A DNA stretch of 64,000 nt from Xanthomonas sp. GPE 39 (GTDB lineage: Bacteria > Pseudomonadota > Gammaproteobacteria > Xanthomonadales > Xanthomonadaceae). The DNA lies in NCBI RefSeq assembly GCF_000963005.1, contig NZ_JZHZ01000007.1, positions 3,451,468 to 3,515,467 of the forward strand, in the 5' to 3' direction. Shown in pieces: positions 37,825 through 46,028 of this stretch; position 1 is the first letter of the stretch, and each line of letters opens with the position of its first letter. Position numbers and translations under genes: made by a program. Under the pieces are notes generated by a model. That model was not told the origin of the DNA. It saw nothing but the letters and a program-made list of their open reading frames with translations, and made no database searches.

Positions 37825-38855
37825 ACGCGTTGCCGCAGCGCATGCTGACACCGATTGCCGAACGTACCGATTGCCGCGCCGACGCACTGCCGCTACAAGC
37901 GTTGTGCGATGCCGGCGAACCCGTGGTGCTGCGCGGTCTGACGCGTGACTGGAGCTTAGTCCAGGCAGGTCTGCACGGGGCGCATGCGGCGATGGCGTTG
38001 CTGCGCGCGCATGCCACCCCGCAGGTGCTGGCGTATTCCTATGGCGGTCCAGAAATTTGTGGCCGACCGTTCTACAACGCTGACTTCACCGCGTTGAACT
38101 TCCAGGTCAGGCACGAGGACCTGCATGGATTGCTGGAGGCCATCGCCACGCATCTGGACGCGGCGCAGCCACCGGCCTATTACCTGGCCTCACTGCCGAT
38201 GGACGCGCACTTGCCGGGGCTGTGCGCCAGCAACGCGGTGGACTTCGCCGCGCATGGCATCGTCGCGCAACCGAACATCTGGATCGGCAACCGGATCACT
38301 GCCAGTTGCCACTACGACGTGCCGCACAATCTGGCCTGCTGCGCTGTTGGACGGCGCCGTTTCACGGTGTTTCCCCCGGAGCAGATCGAGAACCTGTACC
38401 CGGGGCCGCTGGAACTCAATCCCGGTGGTCAGGCGATCAGCGTGGTCGACTTCGCCGCGCCGGATTTCGTTCGTTACCCGCGTTTTCGCGAGGCTTTGAC
38501 CCATGCCCGCAGTGCAGTGCTGGAACCTGGCGATGCGCTGTTCCTGCCAGCACTGTGGTGGCACCATGTGCAAGCATTGGCGTCGTTCAACGTGCTCGTG
38601 AACTACTGGTGGAGCCAAGCACCGGCGCAGTTGCCGGCACCGATGCCGGCGTTGCAGCATGCGCTATGGGCGCTGCGCGACCGGCCACCGACGGAGAAGG
38701 CGGCCTGGCGTGCGTTGTTCGATTACTACGTGTTCGGCGCGGCCGAGCGGGCCGGCGCGCATCTGCCGGCGCAGGCACGGCAGGTGCTTGGGCCGATCGA
38801 CGAGGTGCAGGGGCGGCAATTGCGCGCCATGTTGCTGTCCCGGCTCAACCGCTGA
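37821..38855 (+). CDS. JmjC-type cupin (cupin_8) Fe(II)/2-oxoglutarate oxygenase-like protein
   Basis: 344 residues with a JmjC-like double-stranded beta-helix. Iron ligands look intact: His164 and Asp166 in ITASCHYDVPHN and His248 or 249 in LFLPALWWHHVQAL. The 2OG region RRRFTVFPPEQIENLYPGPL fits the family. FIH/JMJD5-like members hydroxylate protein or small-molecule side chains; the substrate here is unknown. Start overlaps the SapC stop (ATGA), so it is coupled. Confidence 0.88.
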   Translation: MNALPQRMLTPIAERTDCRADALPLQALCDAGEPVVLRGLTRDWSLVQAGLHGAHAAMALLRAHATPQVLAYSYGGPEICGRPFYNADFTALNFQVRHEDLHGLLEAIATHLDAAQPPAYYLASLPMDAHLPGLCASNAVDFAAHGIVAQPNIWIGNRITASCHYDVPHNLACCAVGRRRFTVFPPEQIENLYPGPLELNPGGQAISVVDFAAPDFVRYPRFREALTHARSAVLEPGDALFLPALWWHHVQALASFNVLVNYWWSQAPAQLPAPMPALQHALWALRDRPPTEKAAWRALFDYYVFGAAERAGAHLPAQARQVLGPIDEVQGRQLRAMLLSRLNR

Positions 38856-38906
38856 CATCCAACGTCCCTGGTCAGCGCACATCACGATGACGGAAGAGAA
38901 ATCGCA

Positions 38907-40427
38907 ATGACCCAGATACGCAAGGTGGTGATCGCCGGCGGCGGCACTGCGGGGTGGATCGCCGGCTGTGCGCTGGCGCATCAGTTTCGCGACATGCTCG
39001 ACATCACCCTGATCGAATCCGAACAGATCGGCACCATCGGCGTCGGCGAAGCCACGCTGCCGCCGCTGCGTCAGTTCCACCGCTTCTTACAGATCGACGA
39101 GCAGCAATTCCTGCGTGCGGTCGCCGGCACCTTCAAGTTATCGATTTCCTTCGAGCACTGGGGGCAAGCGGGCGAGCGCTACATGCACCCGTTCGGGATC
39201 ACCGGGCAGAGCACGCTGGTCTGCGCCTTCCACCACTTCTGGCTGGAGGCGCAGCGGCGTGGCCTGCATTCGGAACTGGGCGATTACTGCCTGGAAAGCG
39301 TGGCGGCACGCGCGGATCGCTTCGCACGCGAAGCGTCATCGCCGCTCAATTACGCCTATCACCTCGATGCCGGCCTGTATGCGCGGCTGTTGCGCGCACA
39401 CGCCGAGCAAAATGGGCTACGCCGCGTGGAAGGCAAGATCTGCCAGGTGCGGCAGCATCCGCAGAACGGTGCGATCACCGCGTTGCAACTGGAAGACGGG
39501 CAAGTGATCGACGGCGATCTGTTCATCGACTGCACCGGCTTTCGCGGTCTGCTGATCGAGCAAACCCTGCACAGCGGCTACGAAGACTGGAGCCACTGGT
39601 TGCCCTGCGATCGCGCGGTCGCGGTGCAGACCGAGGCCGTGGCACCACCGGTGCCGTATACCCGCACCATCGCCCATGGCGCTGGTTGGCGTTGGCAGAT
39701 TCCGCTACAGCATCGCGTCGGTTGCGGACTGGTGTATTCCAGCGCACACCTGTCCGACGACGCGGCGCGTGCGCAGTTACTGCGCGACGTCGCCGCACCG
39801 ACATTGAAAGAACCATCACTGGTGCCGTTCCGCACAGGTCGCCGGCACAAGACCTGGAACAAGAACGTGATCGCGCTGGGCCTGGCCAGCGGCTTCATCG
39901 AACCATTGGAATCCACCAGCATCCATCTGACCATCACGGCGGTGATGCGTCTGCTGGCGCTGTTTCCCAGCGACGGCATCGCTCCGTCGCTGGAGACGCT
40001 GTACAACGCGGCCAGCCGCGCCGAGATGGAGCACGTGCGCGATTTCGTGATCCTGCATTACCACGCGACCCGGCGCGAGGAACCGATGTGGCGCGCCTGC
40101 CGGCAGATGCCATTGCCAGCGTCGTTGCAGCAGCGCCTGGACGCCTGGCGCACACGCGCGCACGTCTGGCAGGGTGCCGATGAACTGTTCCGTGGAGATT
40201 CGTGGGCCTACGTGCTGCTCGGCCAAGGCGTCATGCCTAACGCGCATCATCCACTGGCGCGCGCACTACCGGAGCAGGAACTGCAACGCTTCCTCGCCGC
40301 GATCCGTGCGCCAATCGAACGCAGCGTGGCGCAAATGCCATCGCAAGCGCAGTTCATCGCCCACTACTGCAAAGCGCCGCCGCAGGTGTGGGCGCGTTCG
40401 CCGGCGACGGCACTGGCGAACGCCTGA
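38907..40427 (+). CDS. FAD-dependent tryptophan-halogenase family protein
   Basis: 506 residues. FAD-binding GGGTAGW (11-17), the diagnostic WRWQIP (261-266), the lysine of the halogenase tunnel, Lys77 in GTFKLSISFEHW, and SGFIEPLESTSIH with Glu335-Ser336 are all present, so the enzyme keeps the residues needed for HOX-based halogenation. Members beside TonB receptors in Xanthomonas and Brevundimonas brominate indole-like compounds in vitro, but their natural substrate is uncertain. Last gene of the operon. No flavin reductase gene lies nearby. Confidence 0.92.
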   Translation: MTQIRKVVIAGGGTAGWIAGCALAHQFRDMLDITLIESEQIGTIGVGEATLPPLRQFHRFLQIDEQQFLRAVAGTFKLSISFEHWGQAGERYMHPFGITGQSTLVCAFHHFWLEAQRRGLHSELGDYCLESVAARADRFAREASSPLNYAYHLDAGLYARLLRAHAEQNGLRRVEGKICQVRQHPQNGAITALQLEDGQVIDGDLFIDCTGFRGLLIEQTLHSGYEDWSHWLPCDRAVAVQTEAVAPPVPYTRTIAHGAGWRWQIPLQHRVGCGLVYSSAHLSDDAARAQLLRDVAAPTLKEPSLVPFRTGRRHKTWNKNVIALGLASGFIEPLESTSIHLTITAVMRLLALFPSDGIAPSLETLYNAASRAEMEHVRDFVILHYHATRREEPMWRACRQMPLPASLQQRLDAWRTRAHVWQGADELFRGDSWAYVLLGQGVMPNAHHPLARALPEQELQRFLAAIRAPIERSVAQMPSQAQFIAHYCKAPPQVWARSPATALANA

Positions 40428-40461
40428 ACAACGCAGCGAACACCACCATCGGGCAACGCGG

Positions 40462-41904
40462 TTACGAGCGCATCTGCGCGGGCTGCAATTGGCTGTTGCG
40501 GTGGCCATATAGCAGGTAGGCGACCAAGCCGAGCGCATTCCAGCACATGAACCACACCTGCGTGGTCTGCGGCAAACTACAGAACAAATACACACAGCCG
40601 CCAATCGCCAGCGGCCCGACTACCCACGGCAGCGGCGTGCGGAAGCTACGTGCACGCCCAGGTTCGCGCACGCGCAGCACCAACATGCACGCCGCCACGG
40701 CGATGAACGCGGCCAGGGTGCCGGCATTGGCCAACGCGGCGATTTCATCCAGCCGCGCCACCCCGGCCAGCGCCGCAACCAGCACGGCGGTGAAGAGCGT
40801 CGTCGCCACTGGCGTGCCAGTCCGCGGATTGACCTTGGACAGGCCGCGCGGCAGCAGGCCATCGCGCGACATCACGAAGAAGATCCTGCTCTGCCCGTAC
40901 AGGAATGCCAGCAACACCGTCGGCAGCGCGATCACCGCGACCACACCGATGGCCGCCGCCGCCTTGACCTGACCCAGCTCACGCAAAATCAACGCCAGTG
41001 GCTCGGCGCTCGCGCCGAACACGCTGTAACGCATGGCACCGATGGCCGCCAATGCCACCAGCATGTAGATCAGGGTGCAGCCGATCATCGAGCCGACGAT
41101 GCCAATCGCCAAGTCGCGCTTGGGATTTATGGTCTCTTCGGCAGCGGTGGAGATCGCATCGAACCCATAGAAGGCGAAGAAAATGATCGCCGCCGCCGCC
41201 ATCACCCCATGCGCAACGCCATCGGCCCCGACCGTTTTGGGAAAACCATAGGGCATGAACGGCTGCAGGTTGTGACTGTTGAACGCCGGCAGCGCCGCCG
41301 CCACGAAAATGCCCAAGGCAATCAGCTTCAGCGTCACCAGCACCGCGTTGAGCGTCGCGCTCTCCTTGGTGCCCGCCATCAGCAGGCCAGCCACCGCAAA
41401 GGTAATCAGTACCGCCGGCAGGTTGACGATGCCGCCGGCGTGCGGCCCGGCGACGAGCGCAGCCGGCAAGGTCAGATCCACGCCCCACTGCGCGCTGGCC
41501 CAATGCAGGAAGCCGACGAAATAGCCGGACCACCCAACCGCCACCGTGCTGACCACCAGCGAATATTCCAGAATCAGGCTCCACCCCACCACCCAGGCGA
41601 TGCTCTCGCCGAGCGCAACGTAGCTATAGGTGTAGGCACTGCCAGCGGCCGGCATCAGCGTGGCCATCTCCGCATAAGCCAACGCGGCGCAGGCGCAGAT
41701 CGCACCGGCCACCGCGAACGACACCAGCACTGCCGGCCCAGCCAATTGCGCACCGACCCCGATCAAAGTGTAGATGCCGGTACCGACAATCGCGCCGATG
41801 CCCAGTGCCACCAGATGCGGCCAGCGCAGGGTTGGGACCAGTCGGCGTCCGGCTTCGTGGACGGTGACCATATCGAATGATTTGCGCCGGAACAGGAACG
41901 ACAT
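40462..41904 (-). CDS. APC-superfamily amino-acid permease (cationic amino-acid transporter type)
   Basis: 480 residues, about 12-14 transmembrane helices. The APC signature GIGAIVGTGIYTLIGVGAQL (TM1) and the TM6 stretch IIFFAFYGFDAISTAAEETI are as in CAT/YfnA-type permeases. Length is that of the 14-TM CAT group. ATG 41904 gives the usual short cytoplasmic start MSFLFRRKSFD. It lies 87 bases after the response regulator on the same strand, and could be a target or member of that operon. Confidence 0.9.
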   Translation of the reverse strand: MSFLFRRKSFDMVTVHEAGRRLVPTLRWPHLVALGIGAIVGTGIYTLIGVGAQLAGPAVLVSFAVAGAICACAALAYAEMATLMPAAGSAYTYSYVALGESIAWVVGWSLILEYSLVVSTVAVGWSGYFVGFLHWASAQWGVDLTLPAALVAGPHAGGIVNLPAVLITFAVAGLLMAGTKESATLNAVLVTLKLIALGIFVAAALPAFNSHNLQPFMPYGFPKTVGADGVAHGVMAAAAIIFFAFYGFDAISTAAEETINPKRDLAIGIVGSMIGCTLIYMLVALAAIGAMRYSVFGASAEPLALILRELGQVKAAAAIGVVAVIALPTVLLAFLYGQSRIFFVMSRDGLLPRGLSKVNPRTGTPVATTLFTAVLVAALAGVARLDEIAALANAGTLAAFIAVAACMLVLRVREPGRARSFRTPLPWVVGPLAIGGCVYLFCSLPQTTQVWFMCWNALGLVAYLLYGHRNSQLQPAQMRS

Positions 41905-41991
41905 GTAGACCTCGAGAGCGACGAAACAGGGGGAAGTATCGGCGAACACCGTGCAGTATTAGGATGCCAGATGACACCGCGTACTGTACGT

Positions 41992-42609
41992 CTACAACCC
42001 CAGCCGCTCGGCCAGCCGTACCAGTTCCGCCAACGAGCCAACTTGCAATTTGCGCATGGCATGGCCACGCCGCACTTTCACGGTGATCTCGCTGAGTTGC
42101 AACCGCGATGCCACCTGCTTGTTCAACAAGCCCTGCACCACCAGTTGCACCACGTCCTGCTCGCCGGCCGTCAACCGCGCCCAGCGCGCGCGCAACTCGG
42201 CTTGCGCGGCTTCGGCGTCGCGCCGCGCGCGGTCGCGGGCGATGCCGTGTTCGATTGCATCGAGCAGCTCCTGATCGCGGAACGGTTTGGTCAGGAATTC
42301 GATCGCCCCGTTTTTCATCGCCTCCACGCTCATCGGGATGTCGCCATGGCCGGTGATGAAGATCGTCGGCAATGCCAGTCCCGCCTCGCGCATGTGCCGA
42401 TGGAACTCCATGCCGCCCTGCCCGGGCATGCGGATGTCCAGCACCAGGCAGGCCGGTGCATCGGCCTGCGGATGCGCCAGAAAATCGCGCGTGGAGGCGA
42501 ACGCATGCACCTGCAAGTCCACCGAGGCGAACAGGTCTTCCAGGGCGGCGCGGATCGAGGCGTCGTCGTCGATCAGGTACACCACCGGACGCGGCGCGGC
42601 GGCGCTCAT
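41992..42609 (-). CDS. FixJ-type two-component response regulator
   Basis: 205 residues: receiver domain (YLIDDDASIR, phosphoacceptor Asp58 in LVLDIRMPGQGG, Lys in FLTKPFRDQELL) and a C-terminal LuxR/GerE helix-turn-helix (LTAGEQDVVQLVVQGLLNKQ, SEITVKVRRGHAMRKL). Start 42609 overlaps the kinase stop by four bases. A longer start at 42642 is unlikely. Confidence 0.92.
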   Translation of the reverse strand: MSAAAPRPVVYLIDDDASIRAALEDLFASVDLQVHAFASTRDFLAHPQADAPACLVLDIRMPGQGGMEFHRHMREAGLALPTIFITGHGDIPMSVEAMKNGAIEFLTKPFRDQELLDAIEHGIARDRARRDAEAAQAELRARWARLTAGEQDVVQLVVQGLLNKQVASRLQLSEITVKVRRGHAMRKLQVGSLAELVRLAERLGL

Positions 42610-43688
42610 GATCGCGCTCCGCTCGCAGCAGCGGGCAGACACACGCAGAACACCGCGCCACGCAGGCGGCCCGGCTCGGCCCAGATCCGTCCGCCGCCAG
42701 CTTCGACGATGCTGCGGCTGATACTCAAACCGATGCCGATGCCGCCTTGTTTGGTGGTCCAGAACGCATCGAACAGATGCGCCTGCGCTTGCGCCGACAG
42801 GCCCTCGCCGGCATCGGCCACGCTCAGCCGTACCGTGCGGGCATCCTCGCGTTCGGTGACGATGCGCAGCGTGCGCTGTGCCGGCGGCGTGGCCGCCATC
42901 GCCTCGACCGCGTTGAGCAGCAGGTTGCCGATCACTTGCTGGATTTGCACCGGATCGGCCGAAACCAGCGGCAGCGCGGTGGCCAACTCGGTTTGCACCG
43001 TGACCGCATTACGCTCCAGTTCGCCATGCGATAGCGCCAGCACTTCGGCAACGGCGGCATTGAGGTCGAAAGCGCGCTTTTGCGGCGCTTCGCCCTTGGT
43101 CAGGCTGCGCACCCGCGCGATCACCTCGCCGGCACGCTCGGCATCGGCGAGGATGCGCATCAACGCCGCGCGCGCCTTGTCCAGATTTGGCGGCTGCTGG
43201 TCGAGCCAGCGCTGGCAGGCATGACCGCTGGTGACAATCGCCGCCAGCGGTTGGTTGACCTCGTGCGCGATCGACGCGGTCAGGTTGCCCAAGCTACGCA
43301 CGCGCGCCAACCGCAGCAATTGCGCCTGCGCCGCATGCGCGGCGGCCTTGGCGTGTTCCATCTGCATTGCGATGGAGGCGGTCACCGCCACCACCACGAT
43401 ACTGATGGCCGAATTGATGACGCCGACGCGGTAGGCACCGGCATGGGTCAGATGGAAGCTGAGCACAATCAGCACCACACAGGTGCCAGCCAGCAGTGCC
43501 AGCCCGGCCGGCGCCAGCAACCGCGCCGCACCGAGGATTGCCACGGTGTAGAACAGCGGTGCGGCCACCGCATAATCGGTGACCGTGTCGGCGAAGAAGA
43601 TCACCGCCAACACTACGCTCAGCGCGGCCAGACCGAGCAGGCGACGGTGGATCGGCAATGGCTTGAAACACGCGATCATCGGCACCAC
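42606..43688 (-). CDS. Membrane sensor histidine kinase
   Basis: 360 residues. The N-terminal third has about four transmembrane helices with no large periplasmic loop (16-108), then a short coiled coil, a HisKA region with phosphoacceptor His142 in TASIAHEVNQPLAAI, and the HATPase domain (NLLLNAVEAM, SVADAGEGLS, GGIGIGLSISRSIVEAGGG). Kinases of this FixL/NtrB-like class with FixJ partners sense small molecules or redox state in the membrane; the signal is unknown. ATGs at 43688 and 43679 are both possible. Gap to mgtC is about 35 bases, so cotranscription is likely. Confidence 0.9.
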   Translation of the reverse strand: MVPMIACFKPLPIHRRLLGLAALSVVLAVIFFADTVTDYAVAAPLFYTVAILGAARLLAPAGLALLAGTCVVLIVLSFHLTHAGAYRVGVINSAISIVVVAVTASIAMQMEHAKAAAHAAQAQLLRLARVRSLGNLTASIAHEVNQPLAAIVTSGHACQRWLDQQPPNLDKARAALMRILADAERAGEVIARVRSLTKGEAPQKRAFDLNAAVAEVLALSHGELERNAVTVQTELATALPLVSADPVQIQQVIGNLLLNAVEAMAATPPAQRTLRIVTEREDARTVRLSVADAGEGLSAQAQAHLFDAFWTTKQGGIGIGLSISRSIVEAGGGRIWAEPGRLRGAVFCVCLPAAASGARS

Positions 43689-43723
43689 GGCAAGGTTGAA
43701 GGAGCGGACGCGGACACGGCTGC

Positions 43724-44452
43724 TCAGCCTTCGGCACCGGCGTTCCAGAACGCCTGTTGGACACCGCGCTCACCTTCCAGGCGCTGGACCACCGCGTCCA
43801 ATTCCTCGGCGCGCACCGCAGTGGCGTACAAGGTCGCGGCAATCTCCACGTCCTCGTGTCCGAACGGATGCTGTTCCACTTCGCGCGCCGGGTAATGGGC
43901 CTCCTCCAGCAATTCGATCAAGCGTTCGCGCACCTCGCCATGTACCTCGCGCGCACAGATCGCATAGAACATGTAGGTGGCTTCGACCGAGGATTCTTTC
44001 AACGGATGCCGGTTGATCCGGTTCACCATCGGTCGCAGCAAGGTATTGCTGAGCAACACGAAGGCCGCCGCCAGCACCGCTTCGGCAATCAGCCCGGCAC
44101 CGGCACAGGCACCGACCGCGCCCGAACCCCACAAGGTGGCCGCTGTATTGAGCCCGGTGACGTTAGCGCCCTCTTTCATGATCGCCCCGGCACCGAGAAA
44201 GCCGATCCCCGAAACCACATACGCCACCACCTGCACCGCGCCCTGGGGGCCACCGTGGATCTCGAACAAGCGGTCGCCAAGGGAGACGAAAATCGCCGCG
44301 CCGACCGCGACCAGGGTATTGGTGCGCAACCCGGCGGTGCGCTGACGCACCTGGCGCTCGAAGCCGATGATCGCGCCGAGCACGAACGCGGCCGACAGGC
44401 TCACCAAGGTATCCAGCAAAGAGCCGGGATTGAACAGGCGCAGCGCTTCCAT
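43724..44452 (-). CDS. mgtC: MgtC/SapB family membrane protein
   Basis: 242 residues with four to five transmembrane helices and a soluble C-terminal ACT-like domain. Family motifs LGAIIGFERQVRQRTAGLRT and VVSGIGFLGAGAIMKEGANV are present. MgtC proteins modulate Mg2+ homeostasis and F-ATPase and are needed for low-Mg2+ survival in several pathogens. ATG 44452 begins MEALRLFNPGSLL and overlaps the stop of an 11-codon ORF by one base. It heads a unit with the kinase-regulator pair. Confidence 0.9.
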   Translation of the reverse strand: MEALRLFNPGSLLDTLVSLSAAFVLGAIIGFERQVRQRTAGLRTNTLVAVGAAIFVSLGDRLFEIHGGPQGAVQVVAYVVSGIGFLGAGAIMKEGANVTGLNTAATLWGSGAVGACAGAGLIAEAVLAAAFVLLSNTLLRPMVNRINRHPLKESSVEATYMFYAICAREVHGEVRERLIELLEEAHYPAREVEQHPFGHEDVEIAATLYATAVRAEELDAVVQRLEGERGVQQAFWNAGAEG

Positions 44453-44487
44453 CAGGGCGCATTCCGCAGGACGAGAGGATCGATCAT
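44452..44487 (-). promoter_or_regulatory. Possible 11-codon leader peptide coupled to mgtC
   Basis: An ATG at 44487 preceded by CGGAG opens the short frame MIDPLVLRNAP, whose TGA shares its A with the mgtC start (TGATG). The mgtC start itself has no comparable Shine-Dalgarno. Leader peptides with proline codons control mgtC in Salmonella (MgtL/MgtP); two prolines here, one directly before the stop, make the parallel worth testing. Confidence 0.4.
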
Positions 44488-44573
44488 GATGGCTCCGGGA
44501 TAAGAAATGGGCAGTTCCGGGATGCCTATGATGCCGGGTTGGTGTGGCATCTGCAGCGCTAGGTGTGCGTGAT

Positions 44574-46028
44574 TCAACGCGCGGCGGTCTGCGGCGCTGG
44601 ATCGTCGGCCACCGGGGGCGCGCCGCCCAGCGCCTGGAACAGCGCAACGGTGTCGGCATAGCGCTGGGTCTGCGCCTGCACCAGCGCAGCCAGCGCTTGT
44701 TGCTCGACCTGTTCGGCCTGCAACACCTGCAGGCCGCTGCCAGCACCCAGCGCGTGCTGACGCTGCGCCAACGCCAAGCTGCGCGCGGCGGCGGTGCGCG
44801 CCGCGACCGCGGCCTGCAACGTCTGCGCATCGCTCAGCAACGCCTGCAAGGTATTGGCGGTGTCCTGCAGTGCGGTCAGCACCACGCTGCGGTACTGGGC
44901 CTTGGCTTGATCGTAGGCGGCCACGGCAGCGCGCTGCTGGTGACGCAGGCTGCCACCATGGAACAGCGGGGCGATCAAGTCGGCACCGAGCAACCACTGC
45001 GCGCTGGCACCCTCGAACAGATGCTGCACTTCTGCGGCGGAACTGCCGATGTTCCAGTTCAGCGACAGGCTGGGAAGACGCGCGGCGGTGGCAACACCGA
45101 TCTGTGCGCAAGCCGCATGCAATTGCGCTTGCGCCGCCGCGACGTCAGCGCGGCGCTCCAGTACCTGCGCCGGCACGCTCAACGGCAGCGCGCTCGGCAA
45201 GTGCAGCGATTCCAACGTGAAGCGTTGCGCGATGTCCTGGCTGGGCGGCCGCCCGGCCAAAACCGCGAGCCGGGCGCGCTGCTGCGCCAGTTGCTGCTGC
45301 AGCGGCGGCAAGACGGCCTGCGCTTGGGCCAGCGCCGCATCCTGCGCGGCCAGATCGGCACCGCTGGCCTGACCGGCGGCGTACTGACGCGCGAACAACA
45401 CGCGCAGCCGCTGCGCCAGCGCGATCTGCGCCTGCGCCGCATCGATCTGCGCACGCAAGCCGGCTTCCTGGATCGCGGTGGCAACGACATTGCTGGTCAG
45501 GCTCATGTACGCGGCCTGACGTTGAAAACCCTGCACCTGTGCCTGCGCCGCCAGTGCCTCGTGTTGCCGGCGATTGCCGCCGAACACGTCCAGCACGTAA
45601 CTCACGTTCACCTGCGCGGTGTGCAAGGTGTATGGGCTACTGCCCGCCTGCCGCTGGCGCTGCGGGCTGACTTGCAGATCGACCGCCGGCACCAGAGTAC
45701 CGAGCTGCGCCGCTGCGGTTTCGTTCGCCACGCGCAATGCGGCGTCGGCCGCCTGCAGATCCGGATTGGCTTGCAGTGCGGCGTCCACCAGCGTGTCCAG
45801 CGCGGGCGAGGCGAACGCGCTCCACCAACGTGCCGGCACCGCTTCACCTGGCAACAAGTGTTGCGCGGCACCCGCCGGGTCCGCTGCCGCGACGGTCTGC
45901 GGCGGCAACGGCGCGGCAGTGTAGCGGTCCACGTTCGGCAGCGGCGGGCGCACGAAATCCGGACCCACCCGGCAACCGCCAAGCAGGGCCAGGGACAGCA
46001 ACGCGGGCGCGATGCGGCAAGTGCTCAT
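44574..46028 (-). CDS. RND efflux outer-membrane factor (NodT type lipoprotein)
   Basis: 484-residue TolC-like outer-membrane channel. A lipobox LLGGC (Cys19) follows a short signal, then VGPDFVRPPLP, the usual NodT/OprM start. Two OEP repeats (about 60-250 and 265-460; NVSYVLDVFGGNRRQHEALA, NWNIGSSAAE). It overlaps the pump gene by four bases, completing the tripartite system. Confidence 0.92.
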   Translation of the reverse strand: MSTCRIAPALLSLALLGGCRVGPDFVRPPLPNVDRYTAAPLPPQTVAAADPAGAAQHLLPGEAVPARWWSAFASPALDTLVDAALQANPDLQAADAALRVANETAAAQLGTLVPAVDLQVSPQRQRQAGSSPYTLHTAQVNVSYVLDVFGGNRRQHEALAAQAQVQGFQRQAAYMSLTSNVVATAIQEAGLRAQIDAAQAQIALAQRLRVLFARQYAAGQASGADLAAQDAALAQAQAVLPPLQQQLAQQRARLAVLAGRPPSQDIAQRFTLESLHLPSALPLSVPAQVLERRADVAAAQAQLHAACAQIGVATAARLPSLSLNWNIGSSAAEVQHLFEGASAQWLLGADLIAPLFHGGSLRHQQRAAVAAYDQAKAQYRSVVLTALQDTANTLQALLSDAQTLQAAVAARTAAARSLALAQRQHALGAGSGLQVLQAEQVEQQALAALVQAQTQRYADTVALFQALGGAPPVADDPAPQTAAR

